Shown here: piece by piece, positions 8,060 to 14,501 of the stretch | Layout of the letters: each line of letters opens with the position of its first letter | Position numbering within the stretch: the first letter of the stretch is position 1 | Source: DATEJJ01 sp039649115 | Lineage (GTDB): Bacteria > Actinomycetota > Actinomycetes > Mycobacteriales > Micromonosporaceae | Assembly (NCBI GenBank): GCA_039649115.1 | Contig: JBBWZQ010000398.1 | Location: 1-16,842, forward strand | Length of the DNA stretch: 16,842 bases | Direction: 5' to 3' | Notes under the pieces: generated by a model | Told to the model about the DNA's origin: nothing | The model's input: only the letters and a program-made list of their open reading frames with translations | The model's database searches: none | Position numbers and translations under genes: made by a program

Positions 8060-9411
8060 TATTCCTCCGTACTGATGAAGACGTTCTTGGTCTCGGTGAA
8101 GGCCAGCGGCGCGTCCGGACCGAGCTCGCGGCCCAGGCCCGACTGCTTCACCCCGCCGAACGGCGTCCAGTACCGCACGGACGAGTGCGAGTTGACGCTG
8201 AGGTTGCCGCTGTCCACCCCGCGCGCCACCCGGATGGCCCGGCCCACGTCCCGCGTCCAGATCGAGCCGGACAGGCCGTACTCGGTGTCGTTGGCCTTCG
8301 CGACCGCGTCCGCCTCGTCCTCGAACGGGAGTACCGACACCACGGGACCGAAGATCTCCTCGCGCCAGTGCCGGTCCAGTGTGGACCTGGCGAGCAGGAC
8401 GGTCGGCGGGTACCAGAAGCCGCTGCCGGTGGGAGCGTCGCCGCGGAAGGCCAGGTCGGCGTCATCCACATAGGACGCCACGGTGGCCCGCTGCCCGGCC
8501 GAGATGAGCGGGCCCATCTGCGCCGTGTCCAGGCTCGGATCCTCGCAGCGGAAGGCCCGTACCGCCGGCTCCAGCAGCTCCAGGAAGCGGTCGTACACGC
8601 TGGCCTGCACGAGGATGCGGGAGCGGGCGCAGCAGTCCTGCCCCGCGTTGTCGAACACCGAGGCCGGCGCGCTGGCCGCCGCCCGCTCCAGGTCGGCGTC
8701 GGCGAAGACGATGTTGGCGCTCTTGCCGCCCAGCTCCAGGGTGACCCGCTTCACCTGCTCCGCGCAGCCGGCCATGATGCGCTTGCCGACCTCGGTGGAG
8801 CCGGTGAAGCACACCTTGCGTACCGCCGGGTGCGTGACGAACCGCTGCCCCACCACGCTGCCCTTGCCGGGGACGACGGTGAACACGCCCGCCGGCAGCC
8901 CGGCGGCGAGCGCCAGGTCGCCGAGCCGGATCGCGCTGAGCGGGGTCAGCTCGGCGGGCTTGAGCACGACGGTGTTGCCGGCCGCGAGCGCCGGAGCGAA
9001 GCCCCAGCCGGCGATGGGCATCGGGAAGTTCCACGGCACGATCACGCCGACCACGCCGAGCGGCTCGTGGAACGTCACGTCCAGCCCGCCCGGTACGGGG
9101 ATCTGCCGGCCGGACAGCCGTTCCGGCGCGCCGGCGTAGTAGTCCAGCACGTCGCGGACGTTCCCCGCCTCCCAGCGGGCGTTGCCGATCGGGTGCCCGG
9201 AGTTGCGTACCTCGATCCGCGCGAGCTCCTCGATGTGCTCGCCCACCGTGGACGCGAACCGGCGCAGCAGCGCGGCCCGGTCACCGGGCGCGAGCGCCCG
9301 CCACCCCGGGAACGCCCGTCCGGCCCGCTCGATCGCCGCATCGGCCTCCTCGACCCCGGCACCCGGCACATGCGCGACAACGTCCGCCGTCGCAGGATTT
9401 ACGACATCCAC
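8059..9411 (-). CDS. NAD(P)-dependent aldehyde dehydrogenase (PuuC-like role)
   Basis: It oxidises an aldehyde to the carboxylate, here probably a gamma-glutamyl amino-aldehyde. Conserved residues: N128 in PWNFP, the FTGST loop at 202-206, general base E226 in LELGGK, catalytic C260 in GQDCCARSR, EIFGPV, and FGGVKQSGLGRE near the end. At 450 residues it is about 20-40 shorter than usual at the N-terminus: it starts directly at the VVNPAT strand and lacks the common leading FIDGxW strand. The GTG at 9411 has GGAGG seven bases before it and an in-frame TGA not far upstream, so this start is well supported and the shortness is real. It lies 75 bases behind the ligase gene and is fused by one base to the SDR gene. 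Confidence 0.94.
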   Translation of the reverse strand: MDVVNPATADVVAHVPGAGVEEADAAIERAGRAFPGWRALAPGDRAALLRRFASTVGEHIEELARIEVRNSGHPIGNARWEAGNVRDVLDYYAGAPERLSGRQIPVPGGLDVTFHEPLGVVGVIVPWNFPMPIAGWGFAPALAAGNTVVLKPAELTPLSAIRLGDLALAAGLPAGVFTVVPGKGSVVGQRFVTHPAVRKVCFTGSTEVGKRIMAGCAEQVKRVTLELGGKSANIVFADADLERAAASAPASVFDNAGQDCCARSRILVQASVYDRFLELLEPAVRAFRCEDPSLDTAQMGPLISAGQRATVASYVDDADLAFRGDAPTGSGFWYPPTVLLARSTLDRHWREEIFGPVVSVLPFEDEADAVAKANDTEYGLSGSIWTRDVGRAIRVARGVDSGNLSVNSHSSVRYWTPFGGVKQSGLGRELGPDAPLAFTETKNVFISTEE

Positions 9412-9435
9412 CCGGAACCCTCCAAGATCCCCACA

Positions 9436-9448
9436 ACTTCATCGAAGT
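9436..9448. repeat. Short inverted repeat between ligase and ALDH genes
   Basis: ACTTC-ATC-GAAGT is a perfect inverted repeat with five-base arms in the 75-bp gap (9412-9486) between the ligase stop and the ALDH start. It lies 25 bases before the ALDH start codon. It could be a weak hairpin or a binding site; nearby GCCGGCCGGC is also self-complementary. No function can be assigned. Confidence 0.3.
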
Positions 9449-9486
9449 CGCGGTGCCGGCCGGCGCGGGCGGGGGGCTGGGTGGGG

Positions 9487-10845
9487 TCAGAGGCGTTCGA
9501 AGCCACGGAAGAGTTCCCAGTCGGTTACCGCGGACTCGAAGGCCGCGAGTTCCACGCGGGCGTTGTTGGCGTAGTGGGCGACGACCTCGTCACCGAAGGC
9601 GGCGCGGGCGATCGGGGACGCCTCCCAGAGGTCGAGGGCGTCGCGCAGCGTGGTCGGCACCCGGGGTGCGTCCTCGTCGTGGTACGCGTTGCCGGCGAGC
9701 GCCGGCTCCAGCTCCAGCTCGTTCTCGATGCCGTGCAGCACGCCGGCCGTCATGCCGGCTATCGCGAGGTACGGGTTCACGTCGCCGCCGGGTACCCGGT
9801 TCTCCACCCGGGTGCTGACCGGCGAGTGGCCCACCAGGCGCAGCGAGCAGGTGCGGTTGTCGCGTCCCCAGCGCACGGCCGTGGGCGCGAACGTGCCGGG
9901 CTGGTACCGCTTGTACGAGTTGATGTTCGGCGCGTACAGCAGGGTCATGTCGCGCATGCTCGCCAGCAGCCCGGCCAGTGCCTGCTTGCCCACAGTGGAC
10001 AGCTCGCGCCCGTCGGCCATGACCGGCTTGTTGTCCACTGTGGAGCGCAGCGAGTAGTGGATGTGGCAGGAGTTGCCCTCGCGGCTGTTGGGCTTGGCCA
10101 TGAACGTGATGGAGATGCCCTCCTGCGCGGCGATCTCCTTGGTCCCGTTCTTGAAGATGACGTGCTGGTCGGCGTTGGACAGCGCGTCGGCGTACCGGAA
10201 GGAGATCTCCTGCTGGCCGTAGTTGCACTCGCCCTTCGCGCTCTCCGGTACCAGCCCGGCGCCGTGCATCTCGTTGCGGATGCGGCGCAGCAGCGGCTCG
10301 ACCCGGGCGGTACCCAGCAGCGAGTAGTCGATGTTGTAGAGGTTGGCCGGCGTCAGGTCCCGGTACGCGCGCTTCCAGGCGTCCTCGTAGGAGTCGCGGT
10401 AGACCACGAACTCCAACTCGGTGCCGGTGTACGCGGCGAGCTTGCGCGCGGCCAGCCGGTCGAGTTGGGTGCGCAGGATCTGGCGGGGCGAGGCCGGAAC
10501 CGGCGAGCCGTCGAACCACCTCAGGTCGGCCAGCACCATGGCGCTGTGCGGCTGCCACGGGACGCGCCGCATCGTCGACATGTCCGGCACCATGGCGAAG
10601 TCCCCGTACCCGCGCTCCCATGAGGACATCGCGTACCCGTCGACCGTGTTCATGTCGACGTCCACGGCGAGCAGGTAGTTGCAGCCCTCGGTGCCGTGTT
10701 CGAGCACCTCGTCGAGGAAGTGCTGGGCGTGGAACCGCTTGCCGGCCAGCCGGCCCTGCATGTCGACAATCCCCACGACGACCGTGTCGATCCGCCCGGC
10801 CACGACGTCGTCGCGCAACGCGACCACCCCCAACGGCGGTCTCAC
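9487..10845 (-). CDS. Glutamine synthetase-like gamma-glutamyl-amine ligase (GlnA3/GlnA4/PuuA type)
   Basis: A 452-residue GS type I fold enzyme. The beta-grasp N-terminal domain begins IDTVVVGIVDMQGRLAGKRF. Catalytic-domain motifs are TELEF (E143, E145), GECNYGQQEIS (E206, E213), NSCHIHYSL (H261) and NINSYKRYQPGTFAPTAVRWGRDNRT. True GlnA enzymes have a GMHxHxS motif and a C-terminal adenylylation loop; this protein lacks the latter and has the altered SCHIHYSL. That places it with ligases that glutamylate amines instead of ammonia (PuuA for putrescine; S. coelicolor GlnA3 for polyamines and GlnA4 for ethanolamine). Neighbouring ALDH, PuuD-like hydrolase and amine permease agree. GTG at 10845 leaves 18 residues before IDTVV, normal for the family, and overlaps the stop of a 7-codon mini-ORF. 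Which amine is used is inference. Confidence 0.92.
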   Translation of the reverse strand: MRPPLGVVALRDDVVAGRIDTVVVGIVDMQGRLAGKRFHAQHFLDEVLEHGTEGCNYLLAVDVDMNTVDGYAMSSWERGYGDFAMVPDMSTMRRVPWQPHSAMVLADLRWFDGSPVPASPRQILRTQLDRLAARKLAAYTGTELEFVVYRDSYEDAWKRAYRDLTPANLYNIDYSLLGTARVEPLLRRIRNEMHGAGLVPESAKGECNYGQQEISFRYADALSNADQHVIFKNGTKEIAAQEGISITFMAKPNSREGNSCHIHYSLRSTVDNKPVMADGRELSTVGKQALAGLLASMRDMTLLYAPNINSYKRYQPGTFAPTAVRWGRDNRTCSLRLVGHSPVSTRVENRVPGGDVNPYLAIAGMTAGVLHGIENELELEPALAGNAYHDEDAPRVPTTLRDALDLWEASPIARAAFGDEVVAHYANNARVELAAFESAVTDWELFRGFERL

Positions 10846-10865
10846 CCGCCCTCACCTAGCGCCAT
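10842..10865 (-). CDS. Candidate 7-codon upstream ORF coupled to the ligase gene
   Basis: On the minus strand GGAGG, then seven bases, then ATG at 10865 open a frame encoding MALGEGG that stops with TGA inside the GTG start of the ligase gene (GTGA overlap). The ligase GTG has no good ribosome binding site of its own, while the mini-ORF has an excellent one. Ribosomes may therefore load on the mini-ORF and re-initiate at the GTG. Alternatively the strong site directly serves the GTG from an unusually long distance. No known leader family is recognised. Confidence 0.4.
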   Translation of the reverse strand: MALGEGG

Positions 10866-10887
10866 GCCTCTTCCTCCACGCCTCAAC

Positions 10888-10896
10888 ACCTAAGGT
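10888..10896. promoter_or_regulatory. Operator-like palindrome before the ligase gene
   Basis: ACCT-A-AGGT is a perfect palindrome that overlaps the putative -10 box and start region of the promoter directed at the ligase gene. That position is typical for repression. The adjacent regulator is a FadR-type GntR protein, a class that binds short palindromes, so it is the natural candidate. This is inferred from position only. Confidence 0.35.
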
Positions 10897-10923
10897 CTAC
10901 TATTGAACCAAATCTCCGGTCAA
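10894..10923 (-). promoter_or_regulatory. Putative promoter of the ligase-ALDH-SDR-hydrolase genes
   Basis: On the minus strand TTGACC (10918-10923) and TAGACC (10894-10899) are separated by 18 bases. The -35 overlaps the stop codon of the GntR gene. The -10 is imperfect at its last position. It lies in the only sizeable gap (74 bp) between regulator and ligase, where an internal promoter would be expected. Confidence 0.4.
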
Positions 10924-11867
10924 CCGAGAAGCCCGCCCAGCAGCTCGGCGGTCGCGTCGCAATGCTCCTCCATGGCGGTACGGGCGGCCACCGGATCGCC
11001 GTGCAGGATGGCGTCCACGATCCGGTCGTGCTGCGTGTCGGAGTGGTCCAGGTTGCGCTGGATCACCGGGATCGCGGCGAGCAGCCGGTCGAGCGCCAAC
11101 TGCACGTCGGCGATCGCGGTGGCCAGCGAGGCGCACCCGCTGGCGGCCGCGATCGCCAGGTGCAGCCGGGAGTCGTTGACCCGCCGGGTCTGGCCCCGGT
11201 CCCGGGCCGCGGACAGCGTGCCGACCAGCTGCTGGCGGTCGCCGGCCGACAGGGTGCGGGTGGCCGCCAGGCCCGCCGCGCCGGGCTCCAGTACCCGCCG
11301 GAAGTCCAGCGCGTCATGCAGCCGCTCGCCCATCTCGCGGGCCAGCGCGGCCGGGTCGGAGCCATCCGGCTGCTGCGCCCCGCCGTACACGACGAACGTG
11401 CCGCCGCTGCGGCCACGGCGCGACTCCAGGTAGCCGGCGTCGCGCAGTGCTCCGATCGCCTCCCGCAGTGTCACCCGGCTGACCTGCAGCCGCTCGGCCA
11501 GTTCGCGCTCCGGCGGCAGCCGTTCCCCCTGGGCGACCATGCCCAGCTTGATCGCCTGTACCAGCCGGGCCACGGTGATCTCGAACGCGTTCCCGCCGCG
11601 CACCGGCCGCCACACCGGCACGGTGCTCGACGCGCGGACCCGCGAGCTCTCCGCGGCGCCCCCGGCGCGGACCCGCGAGCTCTCCGCGGCACCCCCGGCG
11701 CGGACCCGCGAGCTCTCCGCGGCACCCCCGGCGCGGACCCGCGAGCTCTCCGCTCCACCCCCGGCGCGGACCCGCGAGCTCTCCGCGGCACCCTGCCTCA
11801 CGCGTACCCCCACAGGGTCTGATCCGACCGGTGAGCGGCGGCCGCGAGGCCTCCGCCCCACCGTCAT
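10920..11867 (-). CDS. GntR-family transcriptional regulator, FadR/FCD type, with repeat-bearing N-terminal extension
   Basis: From the ATG at 11867 the protein has 315 residues. The winged helix-turn-helix starts near residue 95 (ITVARLVQAIKLG), with PPERELAERLQVSRVTLREAIGALRDAGYLE as recognition core. The FCD ligand domain follows: DFRRVLEPGAAGLAA, DSRLHLAIAAASG, and HDRIVDAILHGDPVAARTAMEEH, with the His/Asp positions that bind a metal in this class. FadR-type regulators usually measure about 220-250 residues; the extra part is an Arg/Ser/Ala-rich tail with five 11-residue repeats (AESSRVRAGGA). The ATG is five bases after the permease stop and has GGGAG ten bases upstream; GTG codons at 11621 or nearby would give a normal-sized protein but have no visible ribosome binding site. 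It probably controls this operon in response to the amine or a pathway intermediate. Confidence 0.87.
   Translation of the reverse strand: MTVGRRPRGRRSPVGSDPVGVRVRQGAAESSRVRAGGGAESSRVRAGGAAESSRVRAGGAAESSRVRAGGAAESSRVRASSTVPVWRPVRGGNAFEITVARLVQAIKLGMVAQGERLPPERELAERLQVSRVTLREAIGALRDAGYLESRRGRSGGTFVVYGGAQQPDGSDPAALAREMGERLHDALDFRRVLEPGAAGLAATRTLSAGDRQQLVGTLSAARDRGQTRRVNDSRLHLAIAAASGCASLATAIADVQLALDRLLAAIPVIQRNLDHSDTQHDRIVDAILHGDPVAARTAMEEHCDATAELLGGLLG
11632..11796. repeat. Five tandem 33-bp repeats (minisatellite) in the GntR gene
   Basis: Units begin at 11632, 11665, 11698, 11731 and 11764. They share the core CGCGGACCCGCGAGCTCTCC. Units 2 and 3 are identical. Unit 1 has one G for A, unit 4 has TC for GG, and unit 5 diverges at its end. 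The 33-base period equals 11 codons, so copy number can change without a frameshift. Each unit carries a SacI-like GAGCTC and short self-complementary arms CGCGG/CCGCG. On the minus strand it encodes AESSRVRAGGA if translation starts at 11867. Confidence 0.95.
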
Positions 11868-11872
11868 CGGGC

Positions 11873-13471
11873 CTATTCTCCCGGAGGCTCGGCGGGTGCC
11901 GGCGCCGGCACGGCCGCGCCGCTCGCGACCGTCTCGACCTCGTCCACGAAGCCCCCGGGCGGCGGCGCGTCGATGTTGTGCCGCGGACCGGTGAACCAGG
12001 TGCGGGCGCTGGCGAACCACCACAGCGCGGCGGCGCCGACCACGACCGCCACCGCGACGATCGTGTAGTTGAAGTTGAGCCTGGTGATCGGGCTCGCGGT
12101 GGGCAGCACGAACAGCACGCAGATGACCGCCACCCAGACGATCGCGGCCCAGCCGACCGGCCGGCTCCACCGGCCCAGGTGCCACGGCCCGCGCTTGAAG
12201 TCCGGGTTGCGCAGGCGCAGGAACACCGGTGCCACGTAAGCGATGTAGAGGCCGATCACCGCGATCGAGGTGACCGCGAGGTACGCGGTCGTGTTCCACA
12301 GGGAGGGCAGCACCAGGATTGTGGAGCAGACCACACACAGCCAGATGGAGTTGGTGGGGGTGCCGGTGCGCGGGTTGACCTTCGACCAGATCCGCGAACC
12401 GGGCAGCGCGCCGTCGCGGCTGAACGCGTAGCTCATCCGGGAGTTGGCGGTCACCGAGGCCATGCCGCAGAAGAACTGCGCCACCACGCAGATGAGCAGC
12501 AGGAACTCGCCCAGGTGCCGGCCGGCGGCGTCGATGAAGATCTGTGCCGGGGGCAGGCCGGTGGCGCTGGTGCGCTCGCCCTCGTAGTCCTGGATCGCCC
12601 AGGTGATCGCGAAGAGCAGGAAGAAGCCCGCGATCACCGAGACCACCACCGAGGACACGATCCCGCGGGGTGCGCTGCGCGCGGCGTCGTGCGTCTCCTC
12701 GGCCACGTGGGCACTGGCGTCATAGCCGGTGTACGTGTACTGGGCCATCAACAGACCAATGAGCACCGCGTACACCGAGGCGCCGGCGAACCCGAAGCCG
12801 GTCTCGTTCTTGACCTGGAAGAAGACGTGCCCGAGCGACTGGTGGCGGTCCGGCACGATGGCCAGCACGAAGAAGATCACCACGACCCCGACCAGGTGCC
12901 ACCAGGCGCTCACGTCGGACAGCAGCTTGACCAGGTTCACACCGAACGTGTTGAGCAACCCGTGTGCCGCGATGATGACGAGGAAGACGACGAGCGTGCT
13001 CCATTTGTTGACGGTCAGGCCGGTGGTGAGGCTGAGGAACGCGGTGGTCGTGATGGCCGCGCCGAAGTCGATGGCGGCGGTGACGGCGACCTCGCCGAGG
13101 AAGTTGAACCAGCCGACGAACCAGGCCCAGGCGGCCTTGTTCCGCCGGGCCAGATGGCTGGACCACCAGTAGAGGCCGCCGGCCGTGGGGTAGGCGGAGC
13201 AGACTTCGGCCATGGCGAGCGCGACCAGGGTCACCATGACGCCGACGAACACCCAACCGACCACAATGGACAGTGGGCCGCCCGCGGTCATGGCGATGCC
13301 GTAGGAGGTGATGGCGCCGGCCAGGATCGAGATGATGGAGAAGGAGACGGCGAAGTTGGAGAAGCCGGACAGGCGCCGGTTCAGTTCCTGCTTGTAGCCG
13401 AGTTGGGCGAGGAGAGTTTCGTCGGGGGATCTGGTCGCTTCCGGGGGTGGGAGATCTGTCGTCGCGGTCAT
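11873..13471 (-). CDS. APC-superfamily amino acid/amine permease
   Basis: A 532-residue secondary transporter with 12 predicted transmembrane helices. It would import an amino acid or amine in symport with protons or by exchange. The first helix region SFSIISILAGAITSYGIAM and the GYDASAHVAEET motif after helix 6 are characteristic of the GABA/choline-type permease branch (bacterial GabP-like and fungal Bat1/Hnm1-like). The ATG at 13471 has GGAGG seven bases before it; an in-frame ATG further upstream would add a basic stretch absent from the family. It is the first gene of the minus-strand run and is followed after five bases by the GntR regulator. Given the downstream gamma-glutamylation genes, the cargo is probably the amine they degrade. 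The C-terminal tail is Ala/Pro-rich and cytoplasmic. Confidence 0.92.
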   Translation of the reverse strand: MTATTDLPPPEATRSPDETLLAQLGYKQELNRRLSGFSNFAVSFSIISILAGAITSYGIAMTAGGPLSIVVGWVFVGVMVTLVALAMAEVCSAYPTAGGLYWWSSHLARRNKAAWAWFVGWFNFLGEVAVTAAIDFGAAITTTAFLSLTTGLTVNKWSTLVVFLVIIAAHGLLNTFGVNLVKLLSDVSAWWHLVGVVVIFFVLAIVPDRHQSLGHVFFQVKNETGFGFAGASVYAVLIGLLMAQYTYTGYDASAHVAEETHDAARSAPRGIVSSVVVSVIAGFFLLFAITWAIQDYEGERTSATGLPPAQIFIDAAGRHLGEFLLLICVVAQFFCGMASVTANSRMSYAFSRDGALPGSRIWSKVNPRTGTPTNSIWLCVVCSTILVLPSLWNTTAYLAVTSIAVIGLYIAYVAPVFLRLRNPDFKRGPWHLGRWSRPVGWAAIVWVAVICVLFVLPTASPITRLNFNYTIVAVAVVVGAAALWWFASARTWFTGPRHNIDAPPPGGFVDEVETVASGAAVPAPAPAEPPGE

Positions 13472-13522
13472 GGGGCTGCCTCCTTGGCGCCGCGGGTGAC
13501 GCCGGTCACCGTATTGCCGCCG

Positions 13523-13552
13523 ATGATCGCGCCGGACTCCCAACCATGTCAA
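13523..13552 (-). promoter_or_regulatory. Putative promoter of the permease-led operon
   Basis: On the minus strand a perfect -35 box TTGACA (13547-13552) is followed after 18 bases by GATCAT (13523-13528), which matches TATAAT at four positions. It lies about 50 bases upstream of the permease ATG. The good -35 in an otherwise GC-rich gap makes it the best candidate in the region. Confidence 0.4.
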
Positions 13553-13625
13553 TGGATCTCAGCCGAAAAACCACCAACACCAGACCTTTACGGTGGAGGC
13601 TCAGGAGTATCAAGTGGGTATCGGA

Positions 13626-13640
13626 ATTATCCGGCATAAT
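13626..13640. promoter_or_regulatory. AT-rich inverted repeat in the divergent intergenic region
   Basis: ATTAT-CCGGC-ATAAT is a perfect inverted repeat, conspicuous in such GC-rich DNA. It lies in the 213-bp gap (13472-13684) between the permease (minus) and deacetylase (plus) genes, 44 bases before the deacetylase ATG. Its right arm (CATAAT) could be a -10 box for the deacetylase operon, in which case the palindrome would overlap it as an operator. No convincing -35 box accompanies it. Confidence 0.35.
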
Positions 13641-13684
13641 GGGCTTGTCCCCGGATCGGGTAGGGGGTCTGGCGGGGGCGAGAC

Positions 13685-14500
13685 ATGGCGCAGGTACGGC
13701 AGGGGCCGGGTACGGTCCCGGTGCTCATGTACCACTCCGTGTCCCGGGTCGCGGCCGGCCCGCTGCGGTCGCTGGCCGTACCGGCGGACCTGCTGCGCGA
13801 ACAGCTCGCCGCGCTCGTCGCGGCCGGGTACCGGCTGGTGGGCTTGAGCGAGGCGGTCGACCTGCTCGCCCAGGACCCCGGTACCCGGCTCGCGGCGCTC
13901 ACCTTCGACGACGGCTACCTGGACTTCCTGCGGTACGGGCTGCCCACGCTCGCCGACCTGGGCGCCACCGCGACGCTGTACGCGCCGGTGAGCCACCTGG
14001 GCCAGCCGGCGGTCTGGCTGGGCGCGGGTGCCGGCGCGTTCGGGCCGCTGCTCACCTGGCCACAGCTGGACGAGGTGGCGCAGGCCGGCATCGAGATCGG
14101 CAACCACGGACTGGTGCACCATCCGCTGGACGTGCTGCGCGTGGCCCAGCGCGACCGGGAGATCGCCGAGAGCCGGGACCGGCTGGTGCAGGCGCTGGGG
14201 CGGCCGGTCCGCTCGTTCTGCTACCCGCACGGGTACCACGTGCGCGGGGTGCGGATGACGGTCCGGCGCACCGGGCACGACAACGCCTGCGAGATCGGGT
14301 ACCGGCTGTTCCGGCCGGGCGACGACCCGCTGGCCATCCCCCGCCTGCAGCCCACCCCCGACCACACCGGGGCCGACCTGCTGCGCCTCGTGGAAGGCGG
14401 CGACCCGCGCCTGCTGCCGCGCGTCAAGCGGGCGGCGCGGCCGGGCTGGCGCGCCACCCGTCGCGTGGCACTGGACGTCTTCGGCAAGAGGCTGACCTGA
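13685..14500 (+). CDS. Polysaccharide deacetylase (NodB domain, carbohydrate esterase family 4)
   Basis: A 271-residue protein likely to remove acetyl groups from an N-acetylated or O-acetylated glycan. NodB motifs: TFDDGY (about residue 77-82) with catalytic and metal aspartates, NHGLVHHPL giving the metal histidine pair, and CYPHGYH as a variant of the RxPYG motif. An MYHSV stretch near the N-terminus is typical of the branch found in exopolysaccharide loci. No signal peptide or N-terminal helix is seen from the ATG at 13685, so the enzyme is either cytoplasmic or exported in another way. The ribosome binding site is weak (GGCGAG). The next gene begins one base after its stop, so it heads a three-gene operon with a glycosidase-like lipoprotein and an acyltransferase. 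Confidence 0.88.
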   Translation: MAQVRQGPGTVPVLMYHSVSRVAAGPLRSLAVPADLLREQLAALVAAGYRLVGLSEAVDLLAQDPGTRLAALTFDDGYLDFLRYGLPTLADLGATATLYAPVSHLGQPAVWLGAGAGAFGPLLTWPQLDEVAQAGIEIGNHGLVHHPLDVLRVAQRDREIAESRDRLVQALGRPVRSFCYPHGYHVRGVRMTVRRTGHDNACEIGYRLFRPGDDPLAIPRLQPTPDHTGADLLRLVEGGDPRLLPRVKRAARPGWRATRRVALDVFGKRLT

Positions 14501-14501
14501 C

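Noticed and set aside
9412..9486. Terminator between ligase and ALDH
   Set aside because: Only short self-complementary pieces (ACTTC-ATC-GAAGT, GCCGGCCGGC) are present, no longer stem; the genes belong to one pathway and are probably co-transcribed.
8050..10623. Very long open frame on the plus strand across the ALDH and ligase genes
   Set aside because: It is antisense to two unmistakable enzymes, has low-complexity Arg/His/Val/Gly-rich composition and no domain; such frames arise from high GC third-position bias.
11632..11796. CRISPR array
   Set aside because: The 33-bp units abut with no spacers between them and lie inside a coding frame; no cas gene is near. It is a tandem minisatellite.
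11539..11994. Plus-strand frame through the repeats (ARTRELSAAPP units)
   Set aside because: A 33-bp period keeps any open frame open; this one has no ribosome binding site, no domain and runs into the permease antisense.
11831..13639. Long plus-strand frame opposite the permease
   Set aside because: Asp/Gly/His/Arg-rich translation typical of the antisense of a membrane protein; the permease frame has 12 helices and family motifs.
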